NCBI RefSeq assembly: GCF_003254275.1
Contig: NZ_QKZK01000007.1
Span: 110,092-174,091 of the forward strand
Direction: 5' to 3'
Origin: Breznakibacter xylanolyticus
Lineage (GTDB): Bacteria; Bacteroidota; Bacteroidia; Bacteroidales; Marinilabiliaceae
DNA length: 64,000 nt
Shown in pieces: positions 26,373 to 35,950 of the stretch (position 1 is the first letter of the stretch; every line of letters starts with the position of its first letter). The position numbers were made by a program, and so were the translations under genes. The notes under the pieces are model-generated. The model did no database searches. It had not been told where the DNA came from and was given only the letters and a program-made list of their open reading frames with translations.

Positions 26373-27074
26373 TCAGTCGACCAGCTTATACCCCACGCCC
26401 TTGATGGTTTTGATGAAGTCCTGGCCAATTTTTTCGCGCAGCTTACGAATGTGCACATCAATGGTGCGGTCGCCCACAATGATGTTGTCGCCCCACACGG
26501 CACTGTAAATTTCGTCGCGGGTAAACACCCGGTCGGGCTTTGAAGCCAGCAGCATGAGCAGTTCAAACTCCTTTTTGGGCAAGTCCAGCTCGGTGCCTTT
26601 GTGAATGACCACGTAACGTTCGCGGTCAATGACCAAATCGCCCAGGCTGATCACGGGCGTGTCGCCGGCCACGGCCACAGGCGCCGCAAGGGGGGTGTAA
26701 CGCTTGAGCAACGCACGCAACCGGCTCACCAGCACTTTGGGTTTGACAGGCTTGTTGATGTAATCGTCGGCACCGGCCTCAAAGCCGGCAATTTGCGAAT
26801 AATCTTCGCCCCGCGCCGTGAGAAAGGCGATGATGGTTTGGCGCAGCTCGGGAATTTTTTTTATCTCTTCGCAGGTCTCAATGCCATCCATGCCGGGCAT
26901 CATCACGTCGAGCAGAATCAGGTGGGGACGCAGCGAGGTAGCCATTTGCACCGCCTCGATGCCATTGGAAGCGGTAGACACCTCGAACCCCTCTTTTTTA
27001 AGATTGTAGCCGATAAATTCGAGTATATCCGGCTCGTCATCCACCAAAAGAATGCGGTAATTTTCAGAACTCAT
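26373..27074 (-). CDS. PhoB/OmpR-family response regulator
   Basis: The 233-residue regulator (ATG at 27072-27074) has a receiver domain (RILLVDDEPDILEF, phosphoacceptor D56 in LILLDVMMP, DYINKPVK) and a winged-helix DNA-binding domain (LPKKEFELLMLLASKPDRVF, then GDRTIDVHIRKLREKIG). The partner kinase gene lies 310 bp upstream on the same strand. With the PiT transporter close by, a phosphate-responsive PhoB role is a reasonable inference but is not proven by the sequence. Confidence 0.92.
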   Translation of the reverse strand: MSSENYRILLVDDEPDILEFIGYNLKKEGFEVSTASNGIEAVQMATSLRPHLILLDVMMPGMDGIETCEEIKKIPELRQTIIAFLTARGEDYSQIAGFEAGADDYINKPVKPKVLVSRLRALLKRYTPLAAPVAVAGDTPVISLGDLVIDRERYVVIHKGTELDLPKKEFELLMLLASKPDRVFTRDEIYSAVWGDNIIVGDRTIDVHIRKLREKIGQDFIKTIKGVGYKLVD

Positions 27075-27232
27075 ATCGTTTTGCTTTTCTTGATGTAAAG
27101 ATAAGCGCCACACACTACCGAATGTTGATTTTGTGTTAAGAAATCGTTAGGGATGCGTGAGGGGATGAAGGCGTGGGCACAAAAAATCGACTCTGCACGT
27201 TACAAAAGCAAAAGATGATGCCAATGCAGGCA

Positions 27233-27356
27233 TTAATAACCGTTGGCTTTAGCCAACGGACAATAGTAACAATCCCCAGGGGCTTTAGCCCACGAAATGA
27301 TTGGGCTAAAGCCCAATTCATTCATTCATCCGTCCGCTAAAGCGGACGGTTATTAA
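27233..27356. repeat. REP-like palindrome cluster with inverted ends
   Basis: TTAATAACCG (27233-27242) and CGGTTATTAA (27347-27356) are perfect inverted ends. Inside are four GGCTTTAGCC/GGCTAAAGCC-type hairpins: an 8-bp stem at 27240-27259, a GGGCTTTAGCCC dyad near 27280, TTGGGCT AA AGCCCAA at 27301-27316, and CCGTCCGC TAAA GCGGACGG at 27330-27349. Elements of this wording are common in Bacteroidota and are probably mobilised by REP-associated transposases. It fills the 309-bp gap between the regulator and its kinase. Confidence 0.8.
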
Positions 27357-27383
27357 AAACCGGCGTCATCGTCATATTAAATC

Positions 27384-28412
27384 TCACGCCTTTTCGAGCG
27401 TAAAGGTAAACGAAGTGCCCACGCCGGGTTTGCTGCTCACGTTAATGGATTGTCCGTGCGCCTCAATGATGTGCTTCACGATGGCCAGCCCCAGTCCGGT
27501 GCCGCCCTGGTCGCGGCTTCGGCTTTTGTCGATGCGGTAAAAGCGTTCAAAGATGCGGCTCAGCTCCTTCTCCTCAATGCCGATGCCGTCGTCCTTCACC
27601 TCCACCAAAATGAGGTTGTCCATGTCGTAAAAACGCACGGTGGTGGTCCCGTTCTTCTTGCCGTAGTTAATGGAGTTGACCACCAAATTCATCAACACCT
27701 GGTAGATGCGTTGCTTGTCGGCACGCACAAAGGTGTCGCGATGGGTGTTTTTGCCGGCCTGCAAAACAATGTTTTTGTCGCGGGCGCGAATCTCGTTGTA
27801 GTCAAACACATCGTTCATCAACTGAAAGATGCAAAAGGTTTCGAAATTCAGTTCCAGTTCGCCCGACTCGAGCTTAGAGATAGCCTCCAAATCCTCGATG
27901 ATGGAGATCATGCGGTCGATGCTTTTTTCGGTGCGTTTGAGGTACAGCAGGTTGATGTTGGGATCGTCAATGCCCCCGTCGAGCAGCGTAAGGATGTAGC
28001 CCTGTATGTTAAAGATGGGCGTTTTGAGCTCGTGGCTCACGTTGCCGATGTACTCCTTGCGGTATTTCTCGAGACGGCGCAGCTCCTGTATTTCGCGCGA
28101 GCGGGTCTCCATCCAGTCGGCCACCTCGGTGTTGACACGGGCAAACAGTTCGCCCTTTTCGTCGAGTGCCTGCACGTTCTTGGGTTTAAAGCTGTGGATG
28201 GTTTTGTAGATGGGCTTGATTTTTTTGTCGATAAACTTGCCAATAATGGCATTGATGATCAGGTAGGCCCCGGCAAAAAAGAGGGGCACACTCACCATCA
28301 TCGACACATACAGGTTGCCCGACAAATGGTTCGCCACAAAAAAAAGAAGACTCAATCCCACAAATACCAGGGCGACGATGCCGGCAATGCGTTGCGATTC
28401 GGAGGTTTTCAT
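27384..28412 (-). CDS. PhoR-like sensor histidine kinase
   Basis: The 342-residue kinase has two membrane spans (about 10-27 and 36-58) with a very short outside loop, a linker, the dimerisation domain YIGNVSHELKTPIFNIQGYI (phosphoacceptor H127) and a HATPase domain with NLVVNSINYGK, EVKDDGIGIEEKEL, FERFYRIDKSRSRDQGGTGL. Absence of a periplasmic domain fits PhoR-type kinases, which sense through partner proteins. It precedes the winged-helix regulator. Confidence 0.92.
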   Translation of the reverse strand: MKTSESQRIAGIVALVFVGLSLLFFVANHLSGNLYVSMMVSVPLFFAGAYLIINAIIGKFIDKKIKPIYKTIHSFKPKNVQALDEKGELFARVNTEVADWMETRSREIQELRRLEKYRKEYIGNVSHELKTPIFNIQGYILTLLDGGIDDPNINLLYLKRTEKSIDRMISIIEDLEAISKLESGELELNFETFCIFQLMNDVFDYNEIRARDKNIVLQAGKNTHRDTFVRADKQRIYQVLMNLVVNSINYGKKNGTTTVRFYDMDNLILVEVKDDGIGIEEKELSRIFERFYRIDKSRSRDQGGTGLGLAIVKHIIEAHGQSINVSSKPGVGTSFTFTLEKA

Positions 28413-29149
28413 GAATAAAAAAGTATCAAGACATTCGTATCAGGACACAAGATATAATAGTATTGCCTCATAGGGCTATATGTGACCCGTTAATTCAATT
28501 AGTGAAACAAGCCGTGTGTTTATCGTGAAAAACACTGTATCCAATGGTTTCAACAAACACTTTGCAAACAAAAACATGTCACAGAGCAAAACAGAGGAGA
28601 GTTTCACCGAGTTCAGTCTCGTTTCCCTCAGTGGATCTCTATGCATTCTGCTATATAACTCTTTGAGTTATCTGCTTTATTATTTAAACGCAATGCGTTA
28701 AAAATTAACTCAGCGCCTTTCTTGGCATAGCCAAGCGACTGCGTCGATTAGCGCCTCTGCGTTTATTTTGACTCTGTGCAATCACACATTTAACAAATGC
28801 AGAACGACCGACCGGTTTTGACCAGTTTTCATTTATCCTATCCGAGCCAAATTACACAATTTTACGAGAGCAAAACTAATCAGATTGACGGAGAGAAGCC
28901 CCCCCGTGCCGGGTTGCAAGGTTAAGAAATGGTTAAATTTCCCAACCCTGGGGCAAAAGGGAATCAGACATTTTTATTTTGATGCAAAAAAAGTGACATT
29001 TGCCATTCGATGCCATTGAGTTCAACGCACGAAAACGAGAGAAGATCTCACAAATTCATTCGCCATCCGATCATCGGCTGATGAATGTCACGTCTTCACC
29101 GAAGCGCTCAACGACATTGATTTGTCAGGATATTCAAAACCCACCGATT
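28413..29149. other. intergenic region with decayed repeats
   Basis: No gene is supported in these 737 bp between the divergent kinase and transporter genes. From about 28575 to 28790 the text (CACAGAGCAAAACAGAGGAG, TTTCACCGAG, CTCAGTGG, then CAGCGCCTTTCTTGGC and GCGCCTCTGCGTTTA) looks like worn copies of the common CACAGAG/CTCTGCG intergenic repeats, and the one short reading frame across it is therefore probably not a gene. AACGACATTGA, the end motif of repeat copies B and D, appears at about 29111-29120. Confidence 0.5.
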
Positions 29150-31390
29150 ATGACCATCGCCATCATTGCCTTGTTTGTTGTAGGAGCCCTCGCCAGCCTG
29201 GTGGTTGGGGTGAGCAATGATGCGGTAAATTTTTTGCATTCGGCCATTGGCTCGTCGGTGGCACGCAAACGGGTCATCTACGGGGTGGCCGCGGCCGGCA
29301 TGATGCTGGGCGTGCTGCTGTCGCAAAACATGATGAACCTGGCCTGTCACGGGGTGGTGATGCCCGAGTTGTTCACGTTTCGCGACCTCATGGCCGTGTT
29401 TATTGCCGCCATGCTGGTGAACATTGTATTGATAGATGTGTGCAACAGTTACGCCATCCCCACCTCCACCACCACGGCGCTGATCATCAGTCTGGCGGGC
29501 GCTGCGCTGGCCGTGGCCATTGTGAAATCGCAAACCACACAGGTGCAGGCCAGCACGTTCATCGACACCAACCACATCTTTATGATTATGGCGGGCATTT
29601 TCATTTCGGTGATACTGGCCTTTGCGATGGGTGTGGTGACGCAGTTTGTGTCGCGCCTCATTTTCACCTTTCAATCGCAACGCCGCTCGCCCGTTTTGCT
29701 GTCGCTGGCCGGCGCCGTGTCGGTGACCGTCATTGCCTATTTCATCATTCAAAAAGTGCTCATCACCGACCTGTTTCCGTGGGACAGCGCGCTGAATTTC
29801 ATCCATCGCTACCTGGGGGAAACCATCGGGCTGGTGTTTGCCCTGTCGTTTTCGTTTTTCCTGATCTCGGGCAGTCTGTTTTTTATCGACATCCCGCGCG
29901 TGGTGGTGATGTTTGGCACCTTTGCCCTGGCCTTATCGTTCGCGGCCAACGACCTGGTCAACTTCATCGGCATCCCGCTCACGGGCATCGAAAGCGCCCT
30001 GAAATGGGACGCCTCGGGGCTTGCGGCCGATGCCTACACGCCGGGGGCGCTCGAGAGCCATGGCTTGGACTGGTCGAACCTGTGGCTGCTGTTTTTTTTC
30101 ATGCTATCGGGGGTGACGTTGGGCATCACCATCTTCAGGTCGAAAAAAACGGAAGCCGTCATCGACACCGAATTGTCGCTCGAGCGACAAACCATGGGCG
30201 ACGAACGATTTGGGTCGTCGGAGTTGTCGCGACGGGTGGTTCGTCTATTTTTGCATCTCTTCAGAAGTGTGCAACCCAACCCGCACTCGGGCACGGCACG
30301 ATGGATTCAAAAAAGGTATCAGCCGGCCACGGGAAGCGTCACCGCCTCGGTGGTTTATTTCGACACCATTCGGGCGGCAGTGAATTTGGTCATCGCCAGC
30401 ATCCTGATATTGTCGGGCACCTGGTTTCGCATTCCCATGTCCACCACCTTCATAGTATTTATGGTGGCCATGGGCACGTCGCTGGCCGACCGCGCCTGGA
30501 ACCGCGAGAATGCCGTGTACCGCGTCTCGGGCATGTTCACCATCTTAGGAGTGTGGTTTTTGGTGTCGGTGCTCATTTTGTTGCTCTCGGGCTTGCTGGC
30601 CATCCTCATTTGGTACATGCAGGCACCCGCGGCTGTGGCATTGACACTGCTGGCCGGCTTTGCGCTGTATCGGTCGTACCGATATTTTAAGCACCGGATC
30701 CACAAAAAGCAAATCATCAACAGCGAATTAAAAAAAGAAACCGACTTTAACCTCGAATGGATGTCGGAGACCGGCAGCGAGCTCATTCGCAAGCAACTGC
30801 TGGAAACCTCCAAAATATACTTTCTCACCCTTCAGGGATTTGTTGAAGAAGACCATCACCAGCTTCGCGAAGCCTCCGATAAGGCCGGGATTCTGGTGGG
30901 TCAATCGAAAACCGGGCGTCAAACCTTGTTTGCCAACATCATTAAGCTGAGCGACCAAATGCTCGAAGCAGGACACCATTATATACAGGCCTACGATTAC
31001 CTCACCGAACTCATCAACAGCCTGCACCAGCTCACCCTGCCCCTGCGCGAGCATGTCGAAAACAATCACAAGGGACTGTCGGAACCCCAAAAAGAGGAGA
31101 TCCTGCACCTGCTCGACGAAACCACCACCTTTATCAACTACCTTATTCACCTGGAAAAGGAACGCAAATTCACCAGCCTCGACGAACTGGTGCAGCGTCA
31201 GCAAATCATCATGCCGCTGATTGACGAGATGCGCAAAAGCCAACTCAAACGCCTCAAGTCGGGCGACAGCAAAACGCGTGTGAGTGTGCTTTATCTCGAG
31301 ATACTTTCCGAAACCAAAAACATCCTGTTGTACGCCATCAACATGGTCAAATCGCACCGCGATTTCTTCAGCGCCTCGCGCCTGTATTAA
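29150..31390 (+). CDS. PiT-family inorganic phosphate transporter with PhoU-like C-terminus
   Basis: Low-affinity cation-coupled phosphate transporter of the inner membrane. The 746-residue product (ATG at 29150-29152) contains the two PiT signature halves: VVGVSNDAVNFLHSAIGSSV near residue 20 and ALSFAANDLVNFIGIPLTGI near 262, plus IPTSTTTALI and RIPMSTTFIV. After about residue 510 comes a roughly 230-residue, charged, all-helical region resembling PhoU/DUF47 regulators, usually a separate gene. The 50-codon in-frame extension upstream is polar and includes repeat sequence, so it is rejected. A phosphate link with the divergent PhoB/PhoR-like pair is likely. Confidence 0.9.
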   Translation: MTIAIIALFVVGALASLVVGVSNDAVNFLHSAIGSSVARKRVIYGVAAAGMMLGVLLSQNMMNLACHGVVMPELFTFRDLMAVFIAAMLVNIVLIDVCNSYAIPTSTTTALIISLAGAALAVAIVKSQTTQVQASTFIDTNHIFMIMAGIFISVILAFAMGVVTQFVSRLIFTFQSQRRSPVLLSLAGAVSVTVIAYFIIQKVLITDLFPWDSALNFIHRYLGETIGLVFALSFSFFLISGSLFFIDIPRVVVMFGTFALALSFAANDLVNFIGIPLTGIESALKWDASGLAADAYTPGALESHGLDWSNLWLLFFFMLSGVTLGITIFRSKKTEAVIDTELSLERQTMGDERFGSSELSRRVVRLFLHLFRSVQPNPHSGTARWIQKRYQPATGSVTASVVYFDTIRAAVNLVIASILILSGTWFRIPMSTTFIVFMVAMGTSLADRAWNRENAVYRVSGMFTILGVWFLVSVLILLLSGLLAILIWYMQAPAAVALTLLAGFALYRSYRYFKHRIHKKQIINSELKKETDFNLEWMSETGSELIRKQLLETSKIYFLTLQGFVEEDHHQLREASDKAGILVGQSKTGRQTLFANIIKLSDQMLEAGHHYIQAYDYLTELINSLHQLTLPLREHVENNHKGLSEPQKEEILHLLDETTTFINYLIHLEKERKFTSLDELVQRQQIIMPLIDEMRKSQLKRLKSGDSKTRVSVLYLEILSETKNILLYAINMVKSHRDFFSASRLY

Positions 31391-31426
31391 CGAGCGCCTT
31401 CTCCATGTCTCTTCAGACAAATCGGG

Positions 31427-31495
31427 CTGTCTGAAGATCTAAAAATCTTCCTCACTTCTTCATCATTAAAGCCTCCGAAACGTCATTTGTTAGCG
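31427..31495. repeat. dispersed intergenic repeat, copy E
   Basis: CTGTCTGAAGATCTAAAAAT then CTTCCT (31427-31452) is almost identical to 37580-37604 (CTGTCTGACGTCTAAAAATC then TTCCT). The surrounding text has the same CTTCTTC/ACGTCATT flavour as copies B and D. Confidence 0.6.
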
Positions 31496-31644
31496 CATTG
31501 TTAAATGGATGTAAACAACACGCAACACACCTGAGGCATTCAACATCCAAACCACATTGCATCAGCCACATCAGCCAAAAACCACTTTACCCATCCTTAA
31601 CATTGATTTAAGCCAGAGTTAGCCGCCAACGCTTGACATTGGGA

Positions 31645-31652
31645 TAGTTTTG
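31645..31652 (+). promoter_or_regulatory. TAnnTTTG promoter element of the TonB receptor gene
   Basis: TAGTTTTG matches the Bacteroidota -7 consensus exactly, 28 bp before the receptor ATG. No convincing -33 box is seen at the right distance, as may happen at an activator-dependent promoter. Confidence 0.5.
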
Positions 31653-31679
31653 CTTGTGATTTTAAGACGAAAAGCAAGC

Positions 31680-34400
31680 ATGAAACCATTACTCATTTTA
31701 ATGACGATCCTGACCCTCACCACGGGCGCATTGGCGCAGCAGGGTCAACTCATCGGTAAAGTCACCGATAGCAAAACAGGCGAAGAACTGGTGGGCGCGG
31801 CCATTGTGGTGGATGGCACCACGCAGGGAACCATCACCGACTTCAGTGGCGATTACATTCTGACGGGACTCGAACCCGGCACCTACACTTTTCGCTGCCA
31901 GTTTATTTCGTACCAGCCGGGGCTGAAACAAAACATCACCATCACCGCCGGGCAAAGCACCACCGTGAATTTTGAACTTCTGTCGGCCGAAATCGACCTG
32001 CAAGAAGTGCAAGTGGTGGCCAAGGCCAAACGCGAAAGCGACAACATGTTGCTGATGGAACAAAAGACCGCCGTGAAATTCTCCGAAGCCATTGGCGCGC
32101 AGCAACTCTCGACCCAAGGCGTGTCGGATGCCGCCACGGCTGCCACCAAAATGACCGGCATCACCAAGCAACAAGGCTCTAAGACCCTCAACATACGGGG
32201 TCTGGGTGACCGCTACAACGCCACCACCCTCAACGGGTTGCCGCTGCCATCGAACCACGCCGAGTACAAAAACATCGACCTGGAACTTTTCTCGACCGAT
32301 GTGATTGAATACGTTGCGGTGGAAAAGGTTTACTCCCCAAACTTGTCCGGCGACTTTGCCGGAGCCAACATCAACGTGGTGTCGAAGAAATTCTCAGGCG
32401 ACCCCTACTTGGAGGTGGGGGTGAAAACCGGTGCCAACACCAATGCCATGAACGAAGATCCGTTCTACACCTCTGATGGTGTTGGCTATTGGGGATTCGA
32501 CAACTTTGAGCAACCCACATCGCTGAGCCGGTACAGCTTCGACCGCAACTGGAACCCTAAAAATACCAATGGGGCTCCCAATACCGGATTTTCACTCGCC
32601 GGAGGACGCACGCTCAAGGCCGGCAAAACCGACATCAACCTGTTTGCCACGGCCTCGTTCGACAACGAGATGTCGGCCAGCGACCTGATTCAACGCAAAG
32701 TCAACGGCAGTAACAACATTCGTCAGGACTTGACCGGGAACCAATACGACATCGCCACCCAAAGCACCGGCATGCTCAACGTGAACCTGAACCGCGGGCG
32801 CAACAACTACTACCTCAACTCCCTGTTTTTGAATTCATCCACCCAAAGCGTGACCAACCTGCGCGGCTTCATTCTCGATTTGGCCGAAAACGGCGCCTAC
32901 GTCTCCCGCCAGGAATATGAGCGCACCACCATGTGGGTGAACCAAATGCTGGGCGAACAAAACCTGAGCAAATCACTGCAACTCAACTGGGGCATCGCGA
33001 TGAACAATGTCTCCAACATCATTCCCGACCGTTTGCACTACACCCTCGATGGCGAAGACGAAAACATCAAATCGTTTACCACCAACGACATTGCCAACAC
33101 CAACCGCTACTACCACGAACTGACCGAAGATGAAATCGCCGGCAATCTGTCGCTCGACTTCAAATTTGGAAACTCACTGAACCAGGGCGACTACCGGGGC
33201 AAACTGTCGGTGGGCGCCACGGCCAAACAAAAAGAACGGGACTTTATTGCCACCCAGTTCAACCACAAAATCAACAGCAATGCCTCCATCCTCGTCACAG
33301 ACGTGGACAGCTACCTGAACGAAACCAACCGCGCGGCCGGCAATTTCGACCTGCGCACGCTCAGCACGGCCATCATTTCATCGACCTACACCGGAGAACA
33401 ACAAATTATCGGCGGATTTGCAGCAGCCGAATATCAGCTCACCCGCAAACTCTCTACCCTGATGGGAGTGCGCTACGAACAGGTGTATCAAAAAATCACT
33501 TACAACACCACCCTTAGCAAAGGCAGCAACGACTTTATCGAAAGTAACCTGCTCCCGGCTCTGACCCTCAAATACACCCTCACCGACAAGTCGAACCTGC
33601 GTCTGGCGGCGGGAAACACCTACACCCTGCCCCAATTCAAGGAATCGGCACCCTTCCTCTTCGAAGGCATCACCGATGCCACCGTGGGCAATCCCTACCT
33701 GAAGCCCTCGAAGGATTTCAACGCCGAAATTAAATGGGAACACTTCCCCAACCCCGGCGAACTGGTTTCGTTGGCGCTGTTTGGGAAATACATTCAGGAT
33801 CCCATCAACAAATTCGTGAAAGCCTCGGCCTCAAACGATTTTACCTATGCCAACACCGGAGACCAAGCCGAGATCGCCGGTATCGAAATCGAACTCAAAA
33901 AAGAGCTCTTCAATCACGCCACCCCCGGCGGCAGCCGCAAACTCTCGCTGGCCACCAATGCCACCCTGATGCACACCTCGCAGTCGCTCGATAAGAATAA
34001 AATATTAAAAGAGACCAAGAACACCGTGTCGGTGAACTTCAACAAAGAGAGCGAAGTCCTGCAGGGCGCATCGCCCATCATCGGCAACGCCAACCTGAGC
34101 TACCGCCAAAGCTGGAAAGACGATCAGCGCACCTTCACCACCTCGCTGGTGTACGGATATGTGTCCGAAAGCCTCGCGCTCATCGGTTACTCAGGACTGG
34201 GCAATCAGGTAGACCAGTCGTTGCAAACCCTCGACCTGATCATCAAATCATCATTCAACAAACTCGACCTCAGCCTGGCAGCCAAAAACCTGCTCAACCC
34301 CGATGTTGAAAAAATTCAGGAAAACAGCACGCAAAACTTCCTGGTAAAATCGGGCTCCAAAGGCATCAAACTCAGCCTGAGTCTCAGCTACACCTTTTAA
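31680..34400 (+). CDS. TonB-dependent outer-membrane receptor
   Basis: The 906-residue protein has a signal peptide (MKPLLILMTILTLTTGALAQ), a carboxypeptidase-regulatory-like domain (GQLIGKVTDSKTGEELVGAA), a plug domain (SKTLNIRGLGDRYNATTLNG) and a C-terminal beta barrel ending KGIKLSLSLSYTF. No SusD partner follows; instead a lipoprotein gene begins 52 bp downstream, so this is not a classic glycan SusCD pair. The nearby PhoB/PhoR-like and PiT genes suggest a phosphate-related substrate, as an inference from position only. Confidence 0.9.
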   Translation: MKPLLILMTILTLTTGALAQQGQLIGKVTDSKTGEELVGAAIVVDGTTQGTITDFSGDYILTGLEPGTYTFRCQFISYQPGLKQNITITAGQSTTVNFELLSAEIDLQEVQVVAKAKRESDNMLLMEQKTAVKFSEAIGAQQLSTQGVSDAATAATKMTGITKQQGSKTLNIRGLGDRYNATTLNGLPLPSNHAEYKNIDLELFSTDVIEYVAVEKVYSPNLSGDFAGANINVVSKKFSGDPYLEVGVKTGANTNAMNEDPFYTSDGVGYWGFDNFEQPTSLSRYSFDRNWNPKNTNGAPNTGFSLAGGRTLKAGKTDINLFATASFDNEMSASDLIQRKVNGSNNIRQDLTGNQYDIATQSTGMLNVNLNRGRNNYYLNSLFLNSSTQSVTNLRGFILDLAENGAYVSRQEYERTTMWVNQMLGEQNLSKSLQLNWGIAMNNVSNIIPDRLHYTLDGEDENIKSFTTNDIANTNRYYHELTEDEIAGNLSLDFKFGNSLNQGDYRGKLSVGATAKQKERDFIATQFNHKINSNASILVTDVDSYLNETNRAAGNFDLRTLSTAIISSTYTGEQQIIGGFAAAEYQLTRKLSTLMGVRYEQVYQKITYNTTLSKGSNDFIESNLLPALTLKYTLTDKSNLRLAAGNTYTLPQFKESAPFLFEGITDATVGNPYLKPSKDFNAEIKWEHFPNPGELVSLALFGKYIQDPINKFVKASASNDFTYANTGDQAEIAGIEIELKKELFNHATPGGSRKLSLATNATLMHTSQSLDKNKILKETKNTVSVNFNKESEVLQGASPIIGNANLSYRQSWKDDQRTFTTSLVYGYVSESLALIGYSGLGNQVDQSLQTLDLIIKSSFNKLDLSLAAKNLLNPDVEKIQENSTQNFLVKSGSKGIKLSLSLSYTF

Positions 34401-34452
34401 ATGAATCGAACTTAAAATAGACGACCAAATTTTAAAACTAAAACAATTAAAC

Positions 34453-35619
34453 ATGAAAAAGTTATTTCTGTCATTTTGCATGATTTCGGCCTTGATTTAT
34501 ACCGGCTGTAAAGAAGATGAAAACGAACAAACCAATGTGTTCAACCCCGATGCCGCCGACTTTCAGGGCGATATTCCTGCCGGTGACGACATCACCCTGG
34601 ACGCTTCAAAAACATACAAGCTCACCGGAGCACTCATCGTGAAAGAAGGCGCCACGCTCACCATCCCTGCCGGAACGGTCATCTCGGCCACTCCCACCAG
34701 CGAAACCGACACCCAAGTGCGTTACATCGCCGTAGAACGCGGTGCTAAAATCTACATCAACGGCTCAAGCAGCCAACCGGTGGTGATGACCAGCGATGTG
34801 AAAGCATCCAGCTCATGGGGCGGATTGGTGGTTTGCGGTTATGGCATCACCAATGTGGGAACCAACGTCGAAGCCGAAGTATCGGGTCTGCTGTACGGTG
34901 GCGACAACAACGCCGATAACTCGGGCAGCATCAAATACCTGCGCCTCGAATACACCGGCTACAAATATTCCGACACCAAAGAATTCAATGGTCTGTCGAT
35001 GTTTGGCGTCGGTTCAGGCACCACGGTTGAGTATGTGGTATCGTACAAAGGTGGCGACGACGGCATCGAATTTTTCGGCGGTGCTGTGAACGGCAAATAC
35101 CTCGTGTCAGTTGACAGCGAAGACGACGGCATCGACTTTGCCGACGGATGGAGCGGAACCGGTGAAAACTGGATTGCCTACAACTCATCAAAATCGGGCA
35201 TCGAAGGCTCAAACAACGGCAACGATGGCGCCAAAACACCGTTTACCAACGCCACCCTGAAAAACCTCACCGTGTATGGCATGGGCGAAAAACCCTTCTA
35301 CTTCAAAGAAGGAACCGGCAAAGTGACCGTTGACAACATCGTGATCGGTGGCTTAAAAGCAACCAGCACTCACAAGTATTTTTACTATGATGGCGAAACC
35401 AAAGACGCTCCCACCAAAGCCCGCATCGAGGCCGGCGACGTGAAAATCACCAACGTGAAATATGTAGATGTTACCGAAGAACAGAAATTTGTGTCTGAAT
35501 TATCATCGCACATCACCGAGAGCGCCACTGCCACCGGTGCCGGCAATGGAACTGCCAAACCCAGCTGGTTGCCCGATGCCCTCAACAAAGTGAACGCCAA
35601 CACCAATGTTCTGAACTAA
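34453..35619 (+). CDS. outer-membrane lipoprotein, probable beta-helix
   Basis: The 388-residue protein has a lipoprotein signal ending LIYTGC (Cys at about 19). The body is rich in Gly, Asp, Asn, Thr and Val with repeated short strands (LTGALIVKEGATLTIPAGTV, TTVEYVVSYKGGDDGIEFFG, VSVDSEDDGIDFADG), the look of a right-handed parallel beta-helix. Several GGDD/DDGI turns may bind calcium. No catalytic motif is recognised. It is the second gene after the TonB receptor with a terminator behind it, so it is probably the receptor's surface or periplasmic partner. Confidence 0.8.
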   Translation: MKKLFLSFCMISALIYTGCKEDENEQTNVFNPDAADFQGDIPAGDDITLDASKTYKLTGALIVKEGATLTIPAGTVISATPTSETDTQVRYIAVERGAKIYINGSSSQPVVMTSDVKASSSWGGLVVCGYGITNVGTNVEAEVSGLLYGGDNNADNSGSIKYLRLEYTGYKYSDTKEFNGLSMFGVGSGTTVEYVVSYKGGDDGIEFFGGAVNGKYLVSVDSEDDGIDFADGWSGTGENWIAYNSSKSGIEGSNNGNDGAKTPFTNATLKNLTVYGMGEKPFYFKEGTGKVTVDNIVIGGLKATSTHKYFYYDGETKDAPTKARIEAGDVKITNVKYVDVTEEQKFVSELSSHITESATATGAGNGTAKPSWLPDALNKVNANTNVLN

Positions 35620-35682
35620 CCCGAAAATATGGATTGTTCCCTTTTTCGAGTGAGGGATACAGTTCCGTTTTGCTTTCGTCTG

Positions 35683-35715
35683 AAGAGGCATTCCGCAAGG
35701 GATGCCTCTTTTTTT
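35683..35715 (+). terminator. terminator of the receptor-lipoprotein operon
   Basis: AAGAGGCAT (35683-35691) pairs with ATGCCTCTT (35702-35710) with further inner pairing, followed by a T run. The rest of the 35620-35950 gap holds only a CCCACC/GGTGGG dyad near 35761-35780 and no gene. Confidence 0.9.
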
Positions 35716-35950
35716 AAAACCTAAACACCTGACAAACAACACCCACCAACCACCGTTAGCCCACCCCCCTTTTTAGGTGGGTGCAAAATAGCTCTTTTGT
35801 ACGAGCACAACCCCTCTTTCCTTTCTATGATTACAGTCACAGGTTCCGTTACTTTGGAAGAATGCCGAAAAGATGCTTAACAGCACGAAACACGGGCTGA
35901 AAACACACAAAAAAACATCACTCCGGCTTCACTCAAAACAAACAACGACC

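Noticed and set aside
28516..28701. 61-codon frame with a hydrophobic end
   Set aside because: The DNA is a decayed CACAGAG/CTCTGCG-type intergenic repeat, which explains the frame; no ribosome site is seen.
29440..30690. 416-codon plus-strand frame overlapping the phosphate transporter in another frame
   Set aside because: The in-frame transporter has full PiT signatures; the alternative is rich in His, Gly and Arg and has no hydrophobic pattern.
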